Positions 40,216 through 51,026 of a stretch of 62,044 nt of DNA are shown one piece after another. The position numbers were made by a program, and so were the translations under genes. Where the stretch lies: the NCBI RefSeq assembly GCF_030066895.1, contig NZ_JASJAV010000018.1:1-62044 (forward strand), written 5' to 3'. The stretch comes from Breoghania sp. GTDB lineage: Bacteria; Pseudomonadota; Alphaproteobacteria; Rhizobiales; Stappiaceae. The notes under the pieces were generated by a model that was given only the letters and a program-made list of their open reading frames with translations, was not told where the DNA came from and searched no databases. Numbering within the stretch: the first letter of the stretch is position 1; each line of letters opens with the position of its first letter.

Positions 40216-40404
40216 TGGAAGGCTCTTCGTGGGGTCTCGGGTTGTCTTGCGCCGATCGGAACGGTCAACAAACGGTCAGGCTCCGGCGAATTTCTCAAAA
40301 GCCGCATTGCAAGGCCGCGACCTAGCGACCGGAACAGGGCCCGATTATCGAGATTTCAGTTACACCGGCTGAAGACTTTTGTCGAATGCTCCATGCGGCA
40401 GGCT

Positions 40405-40998
40405 CTAAAGCCAGGTGCCGAGGCGCCCGTGCGTGACCAGAACCCGGTCCTGATCGATCGAGCGGATCGGCAAGCAGCTTGCGGGCGCAGAGAACAACAA
40501 GCCGCGCAGCACGCGCAAAATGCCGTCATGCGCCACGACAACGGCATCGCCCGTCACCGTCTCCAGCCATCCGACAACCCGGTGCGACAACGCCGCATAG
40601 CTTTTCCCACCCGGCGGCGTGAAGCCCCATTTGTCGGCCCGGCGCTGTCGCACGGATTCGCGATCGCGCTCCTTCAGCTCCGCCATGGTGAAGCCTTCCC
40701 ATTCGCCGAAGGTCAGCTCCTTGAGCGCCTCGTTGCATGTGAAGGCTTCCGGCACCAGGTCGATTTCCTCGCGCACCAACCACATGGTCTCGCGGGTGCG
40801 CGCCATCGGCGAGGCGAGATAGGCGAAGCTTTCCGGGTCCCGGCCGAGGGATTCGAAATAGGCCTTCACCGTCCGTCCGTTGCGCCGGGCCTGAGCCCGG
40901 CCGACCTCGCTGATATCGACCTCGCGCTGGCCCTGAAGACGCCCTTCGAGATTCCAGGGCGTTTCGCCGTGGCGAATGAAGATCATTGTGGCTGTCAT
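40405..40998 (-). CDS. Histidine phosphatase family protein (phosphoglycerate-mutase-like)
   Basis: 197 aa, intact. The catalytic His lies in IFIRHGETPWN; further sites are SPMARTRETM, GEWEGFTMAEL and the second His in VVVAHDGILRVLRG. ATG 40998 is chosen because the family begins just before IFIRHGE. In Hyphomicrobiales this gene sits between fabI and aroC, as here, though with insertions. True substrate unknown. Confidence 0.88.
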   Translation of the reverse strand: MTATMIFIRHGETPWNLEGRLQGQREVDISEVGRAQARRNGRTVKAYFESLGRDPESFAYLASPMARTRETMWLVREEIDLVPEAFTCNEALKELTFGEWEGFTMAELKERDRESVRQRRADKWGFTPPGGKSYAALSHRVVGWLETVTGDAVVVAHDGILRVLRGLLFSAPASCLPIRSIDQDRVLVTHGRLGTWL

Positions 40999-41199
40999 GC
41001 GAAGTCCAGCAGAGGTGAGCGTTTTGTTGGGTGCCCGGACTATGACCGCAAGCCTAGAGGCAGGCAAGGCGTGCGACGATAATTCCGGTACCGACCGACA
41101 TTCTCGCAGCCCCTTTCCAGGGTCGGAAGTTGCACCAGACGCAGGAACCGGCCATACGGCCGGTTCCCGTCTCTCGTTCACTCAGATCGCGCCAGCCGA

Positions 41200-43408
41200 T
41201 CAGGCGGCACGTACCGTCTTGAGGAAGTCGTCCATCACCCGGCGCAGGGTCGCGGACTGAGAATCGAGTTCGTCGACCGCCATCTGCACCTCACCGGCCG
41301 CGGTCGTCGCATCGACGGCGGCACTGGTGATCTCGCGGGTGTTCTCGGAGACCTGCGAGGAGCCTTCGGAGGCCTGCACGACGCTGTGGGAGATCTCCTG
41401 CGTCGCGGTGCCCTGCTCGGAGACGGCGTTGGCGATTGCCGAGGAGACCTGATTGATCCGCTCGATCACCTCCGTGATGCCGACGATCGCAGTTGCCGAG
41501 GCCTGCGTGGAGTTCTGGATTTCGCCGATCTAGGTGGCGATTTCCGATCTAGGTGGCGATTTCCGACGTCGCCTTCGAGATCGCTCGGCAAGCTGCTTCA
41601 CTTCCGAGGCCACGACCGCGAACCCCTTGCCCGCCTCGCCGGCACGTGCCGCCTCGATGGTGGCGTTCAGCGCCAGAAGGTTGGTCTGGTTGGCGATCGT
41701 GTCGATCAGATCGATCATATCGCCGATACGGGTTGCAGCGCCCGACAATTCGCGAACCTTGTCGGCCGTCTGCTCCGCATCGGTTGCCGCCATGCCGACG
41801 ATGCGTGCCGATTCGTCGACCTGACGCTTATCTCGCCGATGGAGGCAGAAAGCTCTTCGGCCGCCGAGGCCACGGTCTGGACGTTGCTGGAGGCTTCGCT
41901 GGAGGCGTTGGAGGCCGACCGCGACTCGGCCGCCACCTTGTCGGTCACCGAATCCATGACGCGGGAAGCGCCCTGCAGCTTGTCGGCGGTACCGACGACG
42001 CCGCTCACGACCACCGCCATCGATCTTTCGAACTCGTCGGCCAGGCGCAACATCGTGCTGCGGCGTTTTTCTTCCTGACGCGCATGGTTGGCGGCATCGG
42101 TTTCCGCCTTGCGCTTGGCATCCTCCTCCGCCGCGACCCGGATCTGATCGACGGCGCGAGCAATGTCGCCGATTTCGTCGTGCCTGTTGGCACCGGCAAT
42201 TTCGTCCAGCGTTTCGCCGGTCGCAAGCTTGCGCAGCGCATTGGTCAACCGGGCGATCGGCGAGGAGATGACCTGCGCCAGAATGGCCATGCCGAGCGTC
42301 GCAAGAACCGCAATCACCAGACCGGTGATGATCTGCCAGCTCATTTCGCTGCTGCTGCGTTCCTCAAGCGAGTTGGAGAGCGCGGTCGCCTCCGCCATCA
42401 CCACCTGGCGCGGCACCGTGATGAGGACGGACCAGGCCAACCCCGTCCGCCCGAGCACGATGGGCGAGAAGACCTGAAGGTTTTCGGTGTTGGGATCGAC
42501 CTGAATGGTGGTCATTCCGTTCTTGAGAATGTCCGTGCTCTTGGCGGCTTCCGGATCGACCTGCTCAAGTGGCCTGCCGACGACCTGCGGCATCTGCGAG
42601 GAGGCGACGACGGGCCGTCGCTCGAGACGATCGTGACTTCGCCCTTGCCACCATAGATGGGCTGCTTCACTTCGTCGGCTAGCGTCCGCACGAAGGAGAG
42701 ATCGAAGTCCGCACCAGCGACTCAAGCGAACTTCCCGTCGATCGTGATCGGCACGGACATGGTCGCCAGATAAACGGAATTGCCCTGAACGATATAGGGC
42801 AACGGCGCCAGTACGCTTTCCTTGCCCGTGGTCTGCGGGCCGATGAACCAGCCGCCCTTCATGACACCGTTGGGGTGGAGAGCGGTGCTGTCATAATTCC
42901 ACGAGCGGCTGCAGCGCGATGTTGCCCTCCGCATCGCGCGTCCAGTACGGCAGGGCGCGGCCGATCTTGTCCGACCCCATGCCCTTGTTGCCGACAAAGG
43001 CGACGTCGTTGCCGTCGAGCGCATTCGGCATCCAGGCGCTGTAGGTGCCGTTGAAACGGGATTGTCCTTCAGCACGCCGAGAAGAATGTCGTTGAGCTGC
43101 TCGCGCTGCTTGGCGGGCTCGGTGGCATCCGCTTCCTTGCCGGCGACCACTTCCAGCGCCCGGACCATGTTGCGTGCCGCATTAAAGGCGGCCGTCACCT
43201 CGATCTTGATGGCCGCCGCCTGGGCCGCGGCCAGACTCTAGAGCGACTGACGCCCGCTCTTGTCGAACAGGTCTTCGACATTGGTCTTCACATATTGCGA
43301 CGTGCGGTCGACGGAGGAAATACTAAACCCGACCAGCGCCCCGATCACGGCCAACACACAGAATGTGGACACGGCCACGATCTTGATTTTCACGGAATGC
43401 AGATTCAT
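41200..43408 (-). pseudogene. Methyl-accepting chemotaxis protein, stops, frameshifts and a duplication
   Basis: Membrane chemoreceptor. ATG 43408 (MNLHSVKIKIVAVST) opens TM1; TAG at 43238-43240 replaces Gln; frameshifts near 43050, 42880 and 42615 break the dCache-like sensor (NGVMKGGWFIGPQTTGKESV; PITIDGKFA). TM2 ([20 protein letters not shown]), HAMP ([20 protein letters not shown]) and the signalling tip ([20 protein letters not shown], then [20 protein letters not shown]) are readable, with more shifts near 41830 and 41590. TAG at 41530-41532 is inside a 19-bp tandem duplication. The C-terminus ends DDFLKTVRAA with no CheR-binding pentapeptide. Confidence 0.88.
41527..41564. repeat. 19-bp perfect tandem duplication inside the chemoreceptor gene
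   Basis: The 19-mer GATCTAGGTGGCGATTTCC occurs twice back to back. Both copies carry the same nonsense codon (CTA on the plus strand, TAG in the gene) where Gln is expected, so the substitution came before the duplication. Confidence 0.9.
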
Positions 43409-43759
43409 GCGAGCGATCTCCACCGACCGACAGTCAAACGCCAATCATCGATCGGACGCGTGACTATCGAGGTCCGTTCAACTTTGTTTTAATTCTTATC
43501 TCTCCTGTGTATTAAATAATAATATAAATATTGTAAGTATTTCTACGTTATAATTTTTCTATTACATTAGAACGCGCTTTTCAAGCAAAATACCAATATC
43601 GGAAGCCATCAATTCTTACCCAAAGGCTCCGTCGATTTCCGCCGCCAGCATCTGAAAAGAAAACGGCCGCTCGAAGGAGCGGCCGATCTGTCGTGATACG
43701 GTCTCCCGCTCACCTCCCGACGGTGACCCGTCGGACTATGCAATCGCGCCAGGCGCGTC
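43409..43759. other. Intergenic region fabI to chemoreceptor gene
   Basis: AT-rich from 43480 to 43570, likely the chemoreceptor promoter region. The fabI terminator occupies 43654-43685. No gene is supported. Confidence 0.55.
43654..43685 (-). terminator. Intrinsic terminator of fabI
   Basis: CGGCCGCTC-GAAG-GAGCGGCCG is a perfect 9-bp stem; on the minus strand the T-rich tract TTTTCTTTTC follows. It lies 75 bp after the fabI stop. Confidence 0.8.
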
Positions 43760-44572
43760 TCACACCGTGGTGATGTCGGGTGCGTCCACGTTCTTCATGC
43801 CGACGATGTGATAGCCGGAATCGACGTGGGTGATTTCGCCGGTGATGCCGCGTGCAAGATCCGACAGCAGGAACAGGGCCGTATCGCCCACCTCGTCGGT
43901 GGTGGTGTTGTGGCGCAGCGGCGAGTTGTACTCGTTCCACTTCAGGATATAGCGGAAGTCGCCGATGCCGGAGGCAGCCAGCGTCTTGATCGGTCCGGCC
44001 GAGATCGCGTTGACGCGCACCTTGTTGGCGCCGAGATCGACGGCCAGATAGCGCACACTCGCTTCCAGCGCCGCCTTGGCCACGCCCATCACGTTGTAGT
44101 TCGGCATCACGCGTTCGGCGCCGAAATAGGTCAGGGTCAGAATCGAACCTCCGTCCGTCATCAGCTTTTCCGCGCGCCGGGCAATCGCCGTCAGCGAGTA
44201 GCAGGAAATCTGCATGGTCAGCGAGAAGTTCTCGGCGGTGGTGTCCACATAGCGGCCGGTCAGTTCGTCCTTGTCGGAGAAAGCGATCGCGTGGACCAGA
44301 AAGTCGATCTTGCCCCACTGCTTCTCGACTTCGGCGAAAACCGCGTCGATGGAGGCTTCGTCAGTCACGTCGCAATGGCCGATGACGATACCGCCAAGTT
44401 CTTCGGCCAACGGCTCGACTCGCTTCTTCAGTGCATCGCCCTGGTAGGTGAACGCGAGTTCCGCTCCGGCAGATCGCAGAGCCTTCGCAATACCCCAGGC
44501 TATCGACCGATTGTTCGCCAAACCCATGATTACGCCGCGCTTGCCGTTCATCAGTCCGCCTGTTTCCGCCAT
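43760..44572 (-). CDS. fabI: Enoyl-ACP reductase (NADH), FabI
   Basis: Last reduction in fatty-acid elongation. 270 aa from ATG 44572 (MAETGGLMNGKRGVIMGLAN), with GGGGA five bases upstream. FabI features: GLANNRSIAWGIAKAL, HAIAFSDKDELTGRYVD, and the catalytic pair in PNYNVMGVAKAALE. No lesion. In related genomes it directly follows the DnaJ-type gene. Confidence 0.95.
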   Translation of the reverse strand: MAETGGLMNGKRGVIMGLANNRSIAWGIAKALRSAGAELAFTYQGDALKKRVEPLAEELGGIVIGHCDVTDEASIDAVFAEVEKQWGKIDFLVHAIAFSDKDELTGRYVDTTAENFSLTMQISCYSLTAIARRAEKLMTDGGSILTLTYFGAERVMPNYNVMGVAKAALEASVRYLAVDLGANKVRVNAISAGPIKTLAASGIGDFRYILKWNEYNSPLRHNTTTDEVGDTALFLLSDLARGITGEITHVDSGYHIVGMKNVDAPDITTV

Positions 44573-44771
44573 CGTCATCCCCTAAAGAAAATGCCCTTCA
44601 CAATGCCCGCGCGCACTTGTTCAGCGCTGAGGCCGGGCTGGCCTCCTATGGCACAGCCCCCCTGAAGCTTCAAGACACGCGTGGACGATGTTGGCAAAAT
44701 CCGTTCACGACTTTAAACGACTGGAAGAGAGTTCTCACACGCGCCCCAAACACCGATCGAGACCGCGTTAC

Positions 44772-46154
44772 ATGACAAAAAATCTTTCCAAGCCCTCCGC
44801 CGAACTCATTGCCCGTTTCACCGCGATCGTCGGTGAAGCGAACGCCCTGACGGGGGAATCCGATACCGCAACCTATGTGGAATAGCCGCGTGAGCTTCAT
44901 CCGGGAAAGATGCCGCTCGTGCTGCGCCTCGGCTCCACCGAAGAGGTGTCGCAAATTCTGAAACTGGCGAACGAAGCCGGTGTCGCAATCATTCCTCAAG
45001 GCGGCAACACAGACCTCGTGGGAGGGCAGGTTCTCGACGTTTCCGGGGATCAGGTCATCGTTTCTCTGTCGCGCATAAACCGGATCAAAGAGATCGACGA
45101 GACCGGAAATACGATGACGGTCGAGGCCGGAGCGGTGCTGGAGACGATCCACGCGGAGGCCGAAAAGATCGATCGGATCTTTCCTCTGACGCTCGGCGCG
45201 CAGGGCTCGTGCGAGATCGGCGGCAACCTTTCGAACAACGCCAGCGGCACCGCCATTCTAGCTTACGGCAACACCCGAGAGCGCGTTTTGGGAGCCTAGT
45301 TCGTGCTGCCCGACGGACGCATTTGGGAGGGCTTGCGCAAACTGCGTAAGGACAATACCGGTTATGATCTGAAACAATTGTTTATCGGTGCGGAGGGCAC
45401 TTTGGGGATTGTTACGGCCGTCGTGCTGAAACTTTTCCCCGCTCCGAAGGCTCTGGAAGTCGCTTTTGCCGGATTGCATGCACCGGAAGACGCACTGAAG
45501 TTGTTCAACGTGGCGCGCGCGGGAACGATGCTGACCGGCTTCGAACTGATGCCGCGAGTCGGCATCAAATTCACCGTGAAACACCTGGACGGCGCCCGCG
45601 ATCCGCTGATGGCTCCCCATCCCTGGTATGTGCTGATGGAGCTGATCTTCGAAGACGCCTTCGAACACGGGCTGGTGGATGATGCCGCGCTGGCGGAAAG
45701 CGTCAGCCACCGGGAGGACTTCTGGCGGCTGCGTCACGGCATGTCGGAAGTTCAGGAGATGGAAGGCGGGTCGATCAAGCACGACGTGTCGGTGCCCGTT
45801 GCCAAGATCCCGGAATTTTTCTGGCGCACGCCACCGCGGCGATCGAGGAAGCGATTCCCGGCTGCCGCCCCTGCCCCTTCGGCCACATGGGCGACGGCAA
45901 CATCCACTACGACATTTCCCAGCCCATCGACGGCGACAAGGCCGAGTTCCTGGCCCGCTGGAACGACGCCAACGAGATCGTCCATGCGATCGTGAAGGAG
46001 CTGGGCGGTTCGATCTCGGCGGAACACGGCGTCGGCATCCAGAAGCGCCATTTGCTGCCGAAGGTTAAAGAGCGACGTCGAGATGGACATGATGCGCGCC
46101 ATCAAGGCTACGTTCGATCCGAACGGGATCATGAACCCGGGCAAGATGCTCTAA
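44772..46154 (+). pseudogene. FAD-binding D-2-hydroxyacid dehydrogenase type oxidoreductase, two stops, two frameshifts
   Basis: VAO-family flavoenzyme resembling D-2-hydroxyglutarate or D-lactate dehydrogenases. ATG 44772. TAG at 44883-44885 stands for Glu in ATYVE(E)PRELHPGK, and TAG at 45297-45299 for Glu before FVLPDGRIWEGL. FAD motifs PQGGNTDLVGGQV and GAQGSCEIGGNLSNNASG are clear. A base is missing near 45833 and one added near 46066, so the segment EEAIPGCRPCPFGHMGDGNI and ELGGSISAEHGVGIQK is out of frame but compensated; the end is DPNGIMNPGKML. Substrate not determined. Confidence 0.86.
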
Positions 46155-46197
46155 AGAGCGTCGGGATTCGCGGGAACCGGGTTGGGAGTTTGTGGCC

Positions 46198-47067
46198 CTA
46201 CTCTTTGAATCCCTTGCGTGCGATCACCAGATGGCCGGGCACCGGCTCGCCCTTTTCCGCGCGCACGGTGATGTCTTCCATCGTCAGAACCGTGAAGCCG
46301 TGCGTTGTCAGCGTGTCGCGCACATAGGCGGCCTTCTGGGCGTAGCGGCGCGAGGGCCCAAGAATGTAGGGCTGATCGGCAAAGGCCGCGTCCTCGAGCG
46401 TTTCGGTGGAAAAGGCGAATACCCCGCCCGCATTGAGCCGATCCGCGGCCCCGCTCACGATAGCCTCGATCGCGCCCAGATAGGGAAAGACGTCGGTGGC
46501 GACGATCAGGTCCCAGGTCGGGCGGTTGTCGTCCTCCTCCTCGAATTCCTCCAGAAAATCGACCACCTCACCCGTATAGAGGTCCTCATAGACCTCGCGA
46601 TCGAAGGCGATCTCGACCATGCGCTCGGACAGGTCGACGCCCGTCATGGCGCCGCAAAGATCCACCAGCGCCACGCCGGACAGCCCCGTGCCGCAGCCGA
46701 GATCAAGCCCGCGGGCATAGGGCCCCGGCGCATGGATCTTCAACGCATCGCTCAGCAGCAGCGGCACGCAATAGCCCAGCCGGTCGACGAGGATTTCGTC
46801 GAAATCCTCGGCATGCTGGTCGAAAAGCGTCGCCACATAGGCGTCGGGCATCTTTTCGGGCGCTTCGCCCTTGCCCATCGCCACCAACCGGATGGTGATG
46901 CCGCAATGATCGGCCGGGTCGATCTCCAGTGCCTGGCGATAGGCCTCGATTGCACCGGCAAGATCGCCCTCGTTTTCAAGCTGCAGCCCGCGATTATAGA
47001 CCTCACCCAGAGCTTCCTCGTCAAAGGAAGCGTTGTCGCTGAAACCGGCGTAGTCGTCGTTGTCCAT
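46198..47067 (-). CDS. TPR-containing methyltransferase
   Basis: 289 aa, intact. ATG 47067 follows AAAGG by eight bases. A short TPR-like helical pair (about 20-52: GEVYNRGLQLENEGDLAGAI, then EAYRQALEIDPAD) precedes a class I methyltransferase with SAM motif GLDLGCGTGLSGVAL, GVDLSERMVEIA and DLIVATDVFPYLG. Similar fused proteins are frequent in Hyphomicrobiales; the substrate is unknown. Confidence 0.82.
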   Translation of the reverse strand: MDNDDYAGFSDNASFDEEALGEVYNRGLQLENEGDLAGAIEAYRQALEIDPADHCGITIRLVAMGKGEAPEKMPDAYVATLFDQHAEDFDEILVDRLGYCVPLLLSDALKIHAPGPYARGLDLGCGTGLSGVALVDLCGAMTGVDLSERMVEIAFDREVYEDLYTGEVVDFLEEFEEEDDNRPTWDLIVATDVFPYLGAIEAIVSGAADRLNAGGVFAFSTETLEDAAFADQPYILGPSRRYAQKAAYVRDTLTTHGFTVLTMEDITVRAEKGEPVPGHLVIARKGFKE

Positions 47068-47159
47068 CACACATGCCTTTCAAGGAACGCGAGCCCTGAT
47101 AGGCACAGGAGCGACGAAAGACAAGCGAGGCGAGGTGCGGCGCGGTTGCCGCCGCCCCG

Positions 47160-48406
47160 TCAGTAGACGGGATCGGCGACGTCGAAGGTCACGGAAACCG
47201 AGCGATGATCACTGGTGGAGCCGAAGCCTTCCAGATCGGTGTTGGCCGCCACGTGGGCGGTGTGTTCCACCAGTCCCGCTCCCGATCGGACGCGCAGGCC
47301 CGAGCGCTCGAGCGCTTCGTCGCCGACGACCGACTGGGCGAAGAGGATATGGTCGATCAGGATGCGCGGATCGCGGCCGGGGTCCCAGGCATCCTCGAAA
47401 TAGATCGACCAGCGGTAATTGGCGTCCGCATCGGCGTCGATCTTGTAGTCGAACAGGGCGTGATTGAGAAAACGCCGCGCGAAGAAGACATCGCCCTGAA
47501 GATTGGAGATCAGGTCGTGGAAGAGCGCCTTGCGCTCGAAATACTCCCGCCCGACGCCGTAATTCATGTCGCCCAGCAGGAAGATCGCCGGATAGGGTTC
47601 GTTGCGAAACCGGTTTTCGATGTAATAGCGGATGTTGATACATTCGGTTGTCAGCTTGATCCGCGCCTCGACCGCGCGCTGCTCCGCCTTCAGGATGCGT
47701 TTGATGTCGGACGCGCTCAACTGATCGTGCGGACGCTGGTTGAGCTTGCCGACATCGGCGAAATCGTCGCCAGCAAATTTCGACTTCAGATGCGCGCCGA
47801 TGAAATCCACCCGCTTGCCCACCGATGGTGCAGACCAGCGTCTGCGGATGACGGAAATGGCGGTGCTCATCGTCGAGAAGCTGAGGCACGGGATCGCCTT
47901 CGCCCTCATGCTCCTCCTCTTCCGGATCGCGCGGCTTGGACTTTGAACCAGGGATGGACGATCGTCCACTTGTCGCGATGCTCGCCGGGGATCCTCCGGC
48001 TTTCGTATTCGATCGCCTTGCTCCAGGCCTCTATGGGCAACAGACGCGGTGACAGCATGGTCAGACGCGAGGTCTTGACCAGGAACCAGATACCCTGCGC
48101 TCCGCTCACCTGATACCCGCCGGGGTCATCCGATCCGCGCTCGATGACCGTGTAGGCCTTGTTCAGGTAGGTCTCTCAGAAGTCCTTCAAAAGCGCGACG
48201 CAGCCGGTGCTGGGCCCTTCCTGAATACACAGGATGTCGGGATCGACCAGCCGGATCTCATCCACGATCCGAAGCTTTTCCTTTTCCTGCAACGCCTTGT
48301 CGGCGGCGGACGTGAATTTCTTCGCATGGATGGGAAGCGTGCGCTCCCGCCCCTGAAGAAGCTGCCCGAACCATTCAAGATTCCAAGTCGTCAATTTGAG
48401 AGACAT
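47160..48406 (-). pseudogene. Endonuclease/exonuclease/phosphatase (EEP) family hydrolase, one stop and two frameshifts
   Basis: From ATG 48406: MSLKLTTWNLEWFGQLLQGR, then DPDILCIQEGPS, the EEP catalytic Glu. TGA at 48176-48178 follows LLKDF and the same frame continues ETYLNKAYTVIERGSDDPGG. Frameshifts near 47945 and 47820 follow; the second half is clean (VDFIGAHLKSKF, IFLLGDMNYGVG, HILFAQSVVGDE, STSDHRSVSVTF). It carries the Asn, Asp and His of the EEP active site, so it was a Mg-dependent nuclease or phosphodiesterase. About 60 bp of very AT-rich sequence lies upstream. Confidence 0.82.
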
Positions 48407-48487
48407 GCGGCCTCCATGAAATAAAATAATTATTTTTATTTATTATAGAAAAAATTCAGAATAAATAATATCTTTTCTCCGTTCTTT

Positions 48488-49217
48488 TCAGAACAGATCG
48501 ATTTTTTCTCCGCCTTCCTTCTTCTTTTCCTTAGTTGGCTTTGTCGGTTCCTCGACCGGTTGATGAAGCCCCGGATCGTCGTTGCGCACGGCGTTGACGC
48601 GGTAGGAGACGGGCACAGCATCGAACAGATCGTCGGGCGGGGGAACCAGCAGATCCTGGACGTGGCGCGGCTCGGTGTGGGCAACATCGAGCCAGCGATC
48701 GAAATCCTCCGGTGCGATGATCACGGGCATGCGGTGATGGATCGGCTTCAACGTGGCGTTCGCCTGGGTCGTTAGGATGGCCCCGGTATCGACCTAGCTG
48801 TCGTCGACCCCCGACCAGTCGGACCAAAGTCCGGCGAAGGCGACGATACCGCCGTCCTTCGGGGCGATTCAGTAGGGCTGTTTCGGGCCACCGCCCACCT
48901 TGCGCCATTCGTAGAACCCGGTGGCGGGCACGAGACAGCGCATGTGGCGCATGGATCCGCGAAAGGCGGGTTTTTCGGCTGTGGTCTCCGAGCGGACGTT
49001 GATCAGCAGGGATAAAGTCGGAGAGATCCTTCACCCGGCCGGGCATCAACCCCCAGCGCACGAGCGCGAAGCGACGCTTTCCCTGTTCAAGCCGAACGAC
49101 CGCGATCGGCTGCGTGGGCGCTATGTTGTAGCGGGGAGGAAGGTTCGGCTGGTCCGCATAGCCAAATACGGAGCGCACTTCTTCGGGGGTCGCGGTTAGG
49201 CTGAAACGTCCGCACAC
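48488..49217 (-). pseudogene. SOS-response-associated peptidase (SRAP, YedK/HMCES-like), two stops and a frameshift
   Basis: Protein that shields abasic sites in single-stranded DNA through Cys2. GTG at 49217 starts xCGRFSLTATPEEVRSVFGY, keeping the catalytic Cys. NIAPTQPIAVVRLEQ and FALVRWGLMPG follow; a frameshift near 49005 leads to LINVRSETTAEKPAFRG and LVPATGFYEWRK. TGA at 48869-48871 replaces Trp (PY(W)IAPKDGG) and TAG at 48794-48796 replaces Glu before VDTGAILTTQANA. The active-site His is in HHRMPVIIAPED. The C-terminus has a Lys/Glu-rich tail. Confidence 0.86.
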
Positions 49218-49302
49218 TATGCCTTTTTCTTGATGTCTCGAAGTAAGTAATTGGCAAGAGACTCACTCTAGAGCCTCTCCGGATTGAAAAAGAAATGTAC
49301 CT

Positions 49303-49808
49303 TTGATGTTGGACGAACGCGAGACGATCGGCCACGGCGATCTCAGCTACGAGAATTTGGTGGAGGCCAATATCAATCCCTCGACCAGGCTCGCCACCGA
49401 CTATCTGAATCATTTCAATGAAATTGTCATGTTACTCGAGTTGCATTCCGACATGCCGGAATGCATTCCCGACGTCTTGGCATGGCAACCGGCTAATTAC
49501 GCCGACCATTTCATGAATTCCAATTTCGCCGCCAAGGAACTGGCGGTTCGCGCCTATAACGCCGCTCCGGCCGCCGAGCGCGGCACGATCACCCCGAAAT
49601 CAATTCCGAAGTTCATGCCGCGGAAACGGAACTCAAAGAGGCTGAACCGGACCGCACCGGCACGATCGGGAGCGAGGTCGCACAGCGGATCAAGCCGTTG
49701 ATCGCGGAGGCCGGCGACGTCATTCACGGCCACGACACGACCCATCCGCCCGAGGCGGAAACGGAAAGCGAATCCTCGCAGGCCGATATCGACGCGCTGT
49801 TTGCCTAA
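49303..49808 (+). pseudogene. Conserved hypothetical protein, frameshifted
   Basis: From ATG 49303: MLDERETIGHGDLSYENLVE and DYLNHFNEIVMLLELHSDMP, then FAAKELAVRAYNAAPAAERG. A frameshift near 49590 leads to EVHAAETELKEAEPDRTG and AQRIKPLIAEAGDVIHGHDT, ending SQADIDALFA at TAA 49806-49808. Soluble, about 168 aa, acidic C-terminal half. I recognise no functional domain. Confidence 0.55.
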
Positions 49809-49854
49809 GCGACGTCGAACCGCAGAGGTTTGCCGCTTGCATGGTCTGACCGGC

Positions 49855-50271
49855 ATGACCATTATCCCCGTCATGACAACGCCGCTTCGCCGGGCCCCTG
49901 CCCTTGTCCCTGCCGTTTTCGCATTTTCCGTGTTCACGCTCACCGTCCAGCCCGCCGCCGCGGCCGACGAGCCGCCTTACGAGGCGGGTTTGCTGCGCCT
50001 GTCGGAACTGCTCGGCTCCACCCATTATCTGCGCGCCCTGTGCGGGGCGCAGGACGGCAACCGCTAGCGCGATGAAATGAACGCGCTCGTGGAGGCGGAG
50101 GACAGCAACGAGGATCGCCGCCGCAAACTGGTGGAACGCTTCAACCGCGGCTATCGGGCCTTCGCATCCGTTTACCGTGAATGCACCCCGTCAGCCCGGC
50201 AAGCGGTGGAAAGTTACATGTCGTAAGGGGCGGAACTTTCCGCCGAGATCAGGGCGCGCTACAGCCGCTGA
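49855..50271 (+). pseudogene. TIGR02301-family periplasmic protein, two in-frame stops
   Basis: 138 codons, no indel. A signal peptide (VPAVFAFSVFTLTVQPAAAA) is followed by YEAGLLRLSELLGSTHYLRA and LCGAQDGNR; TAG at 50065-50067 replaces the usual Trp (RDEM follows) and TAA at 50224-50226 replaces Glu in YMS(E)GAELSAEIRARYSR. NRGYRAFASVYRECTPSA is typical of TIGR02301, a Hyphomicrobiales family of unknown function. Confidence 0.75.
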
Positions 50272-50576
50272 AGCAGCACGTAACGTCAAAACTCACTCCA
50301 AGACACTGTTTGGACGCCCTTTATCGCACGCAACTGTGGAACGGGCGGCGCAAGCAATCGCCAATGCACTGTTTTTCCGTCTATGTTTTCGACGGTCCGT
50401 TGCAGAAGAAGTGCCGTCACGGGACAGAGGGTTAACCTTTCTGTTGAATCTTTCATTAGTTATTAACACCTACTCAACCTTACCGATGTTCCGACCGCCA
50501 AGACGTGCTACCTTTTGATTCGGATCACAGGCTTATCATCGGATGAGCGGCAGTTCCGCAGCGGTGGCAGATCTTT
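50272..50576. other. Intergenic stretch
   Basis: About 305 bp without a supported gene; slightly AT-rich at 50430-50500, where the promoter of the next gene may lie. Confidence 0.45.
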
Positions 50577-50855
50577 ATGATTATCGATGAGAAAGACGAG
50601 ATCCTAAGCGAAGAAGCAGAAGATGGTATTCGTCCCGAAGACGAACGTCGCCTTGCCATGGGCTATATCAGCGGCGCATGGGCGGATGCGATTGCAGACG
50701 GTGTCGATGCGGATGCCGTTGCTCACGCGGCGCTCTTCACGGCACTGATTGATCTTGTCGCCGCCTACGGCGAAAGCGCGGTTGCCGAACTTGCCGAAGG
50801 ATTGCCCCGTCGCATCCTAGAAGGCGAATACACGGTCAACCGGACGCTGCAATAA
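50577..50855 (+). CDS. Small acidic conserved hypothetical protein
   Basis: 92 aa, intact: MIIDEKDEILSEEAEDGIRP is followed by a helical region ERRLAMGYISGAWADAIADG and AALFTALIDLVAAYGESAVA. Strongly acidic, no signal peptide or membrane segment. Typical alphaproteobacterial codon use. Function unknown. Confidence 0.65.
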   Translation: MIIDEKDEILSEEAEDGIRPEDERRLAMGYISGAWADAIADGVDADAVAHAALFTALIDLVAAYGESAVAELAEGLPRRILEGEYTVNRTLQ

Positions 50856-51026
50856 GCACCACACTTCCCTACTCAGGCCGGTAGATCTCACTCTGAGAGA
50901 CTTGCCTTTTGAGTCCTGCAGCCCCAGGACTGCGCTCGGCCCGGACGGTGCCGCGGCCGCACGGACAGTTGGCACGTCAGCTCGACGAACGGATAAGCCG
51001 TCGGTCGAGGACGACCGGTTCCGATT

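Noticed and set aside
41530..41560. Sequencing-adapter contamination (AGATCGGAA on the minus strand)
   Set aside because: Only nine bases match, and the natural codons for Gln-Ile-Gly-Glu already give AGATCGG.
41527..41564. Start of a CRISPR or tandem-repeat array
   Set aside because: Only two copies, directly adjacent with no spacer, inside a coding region.
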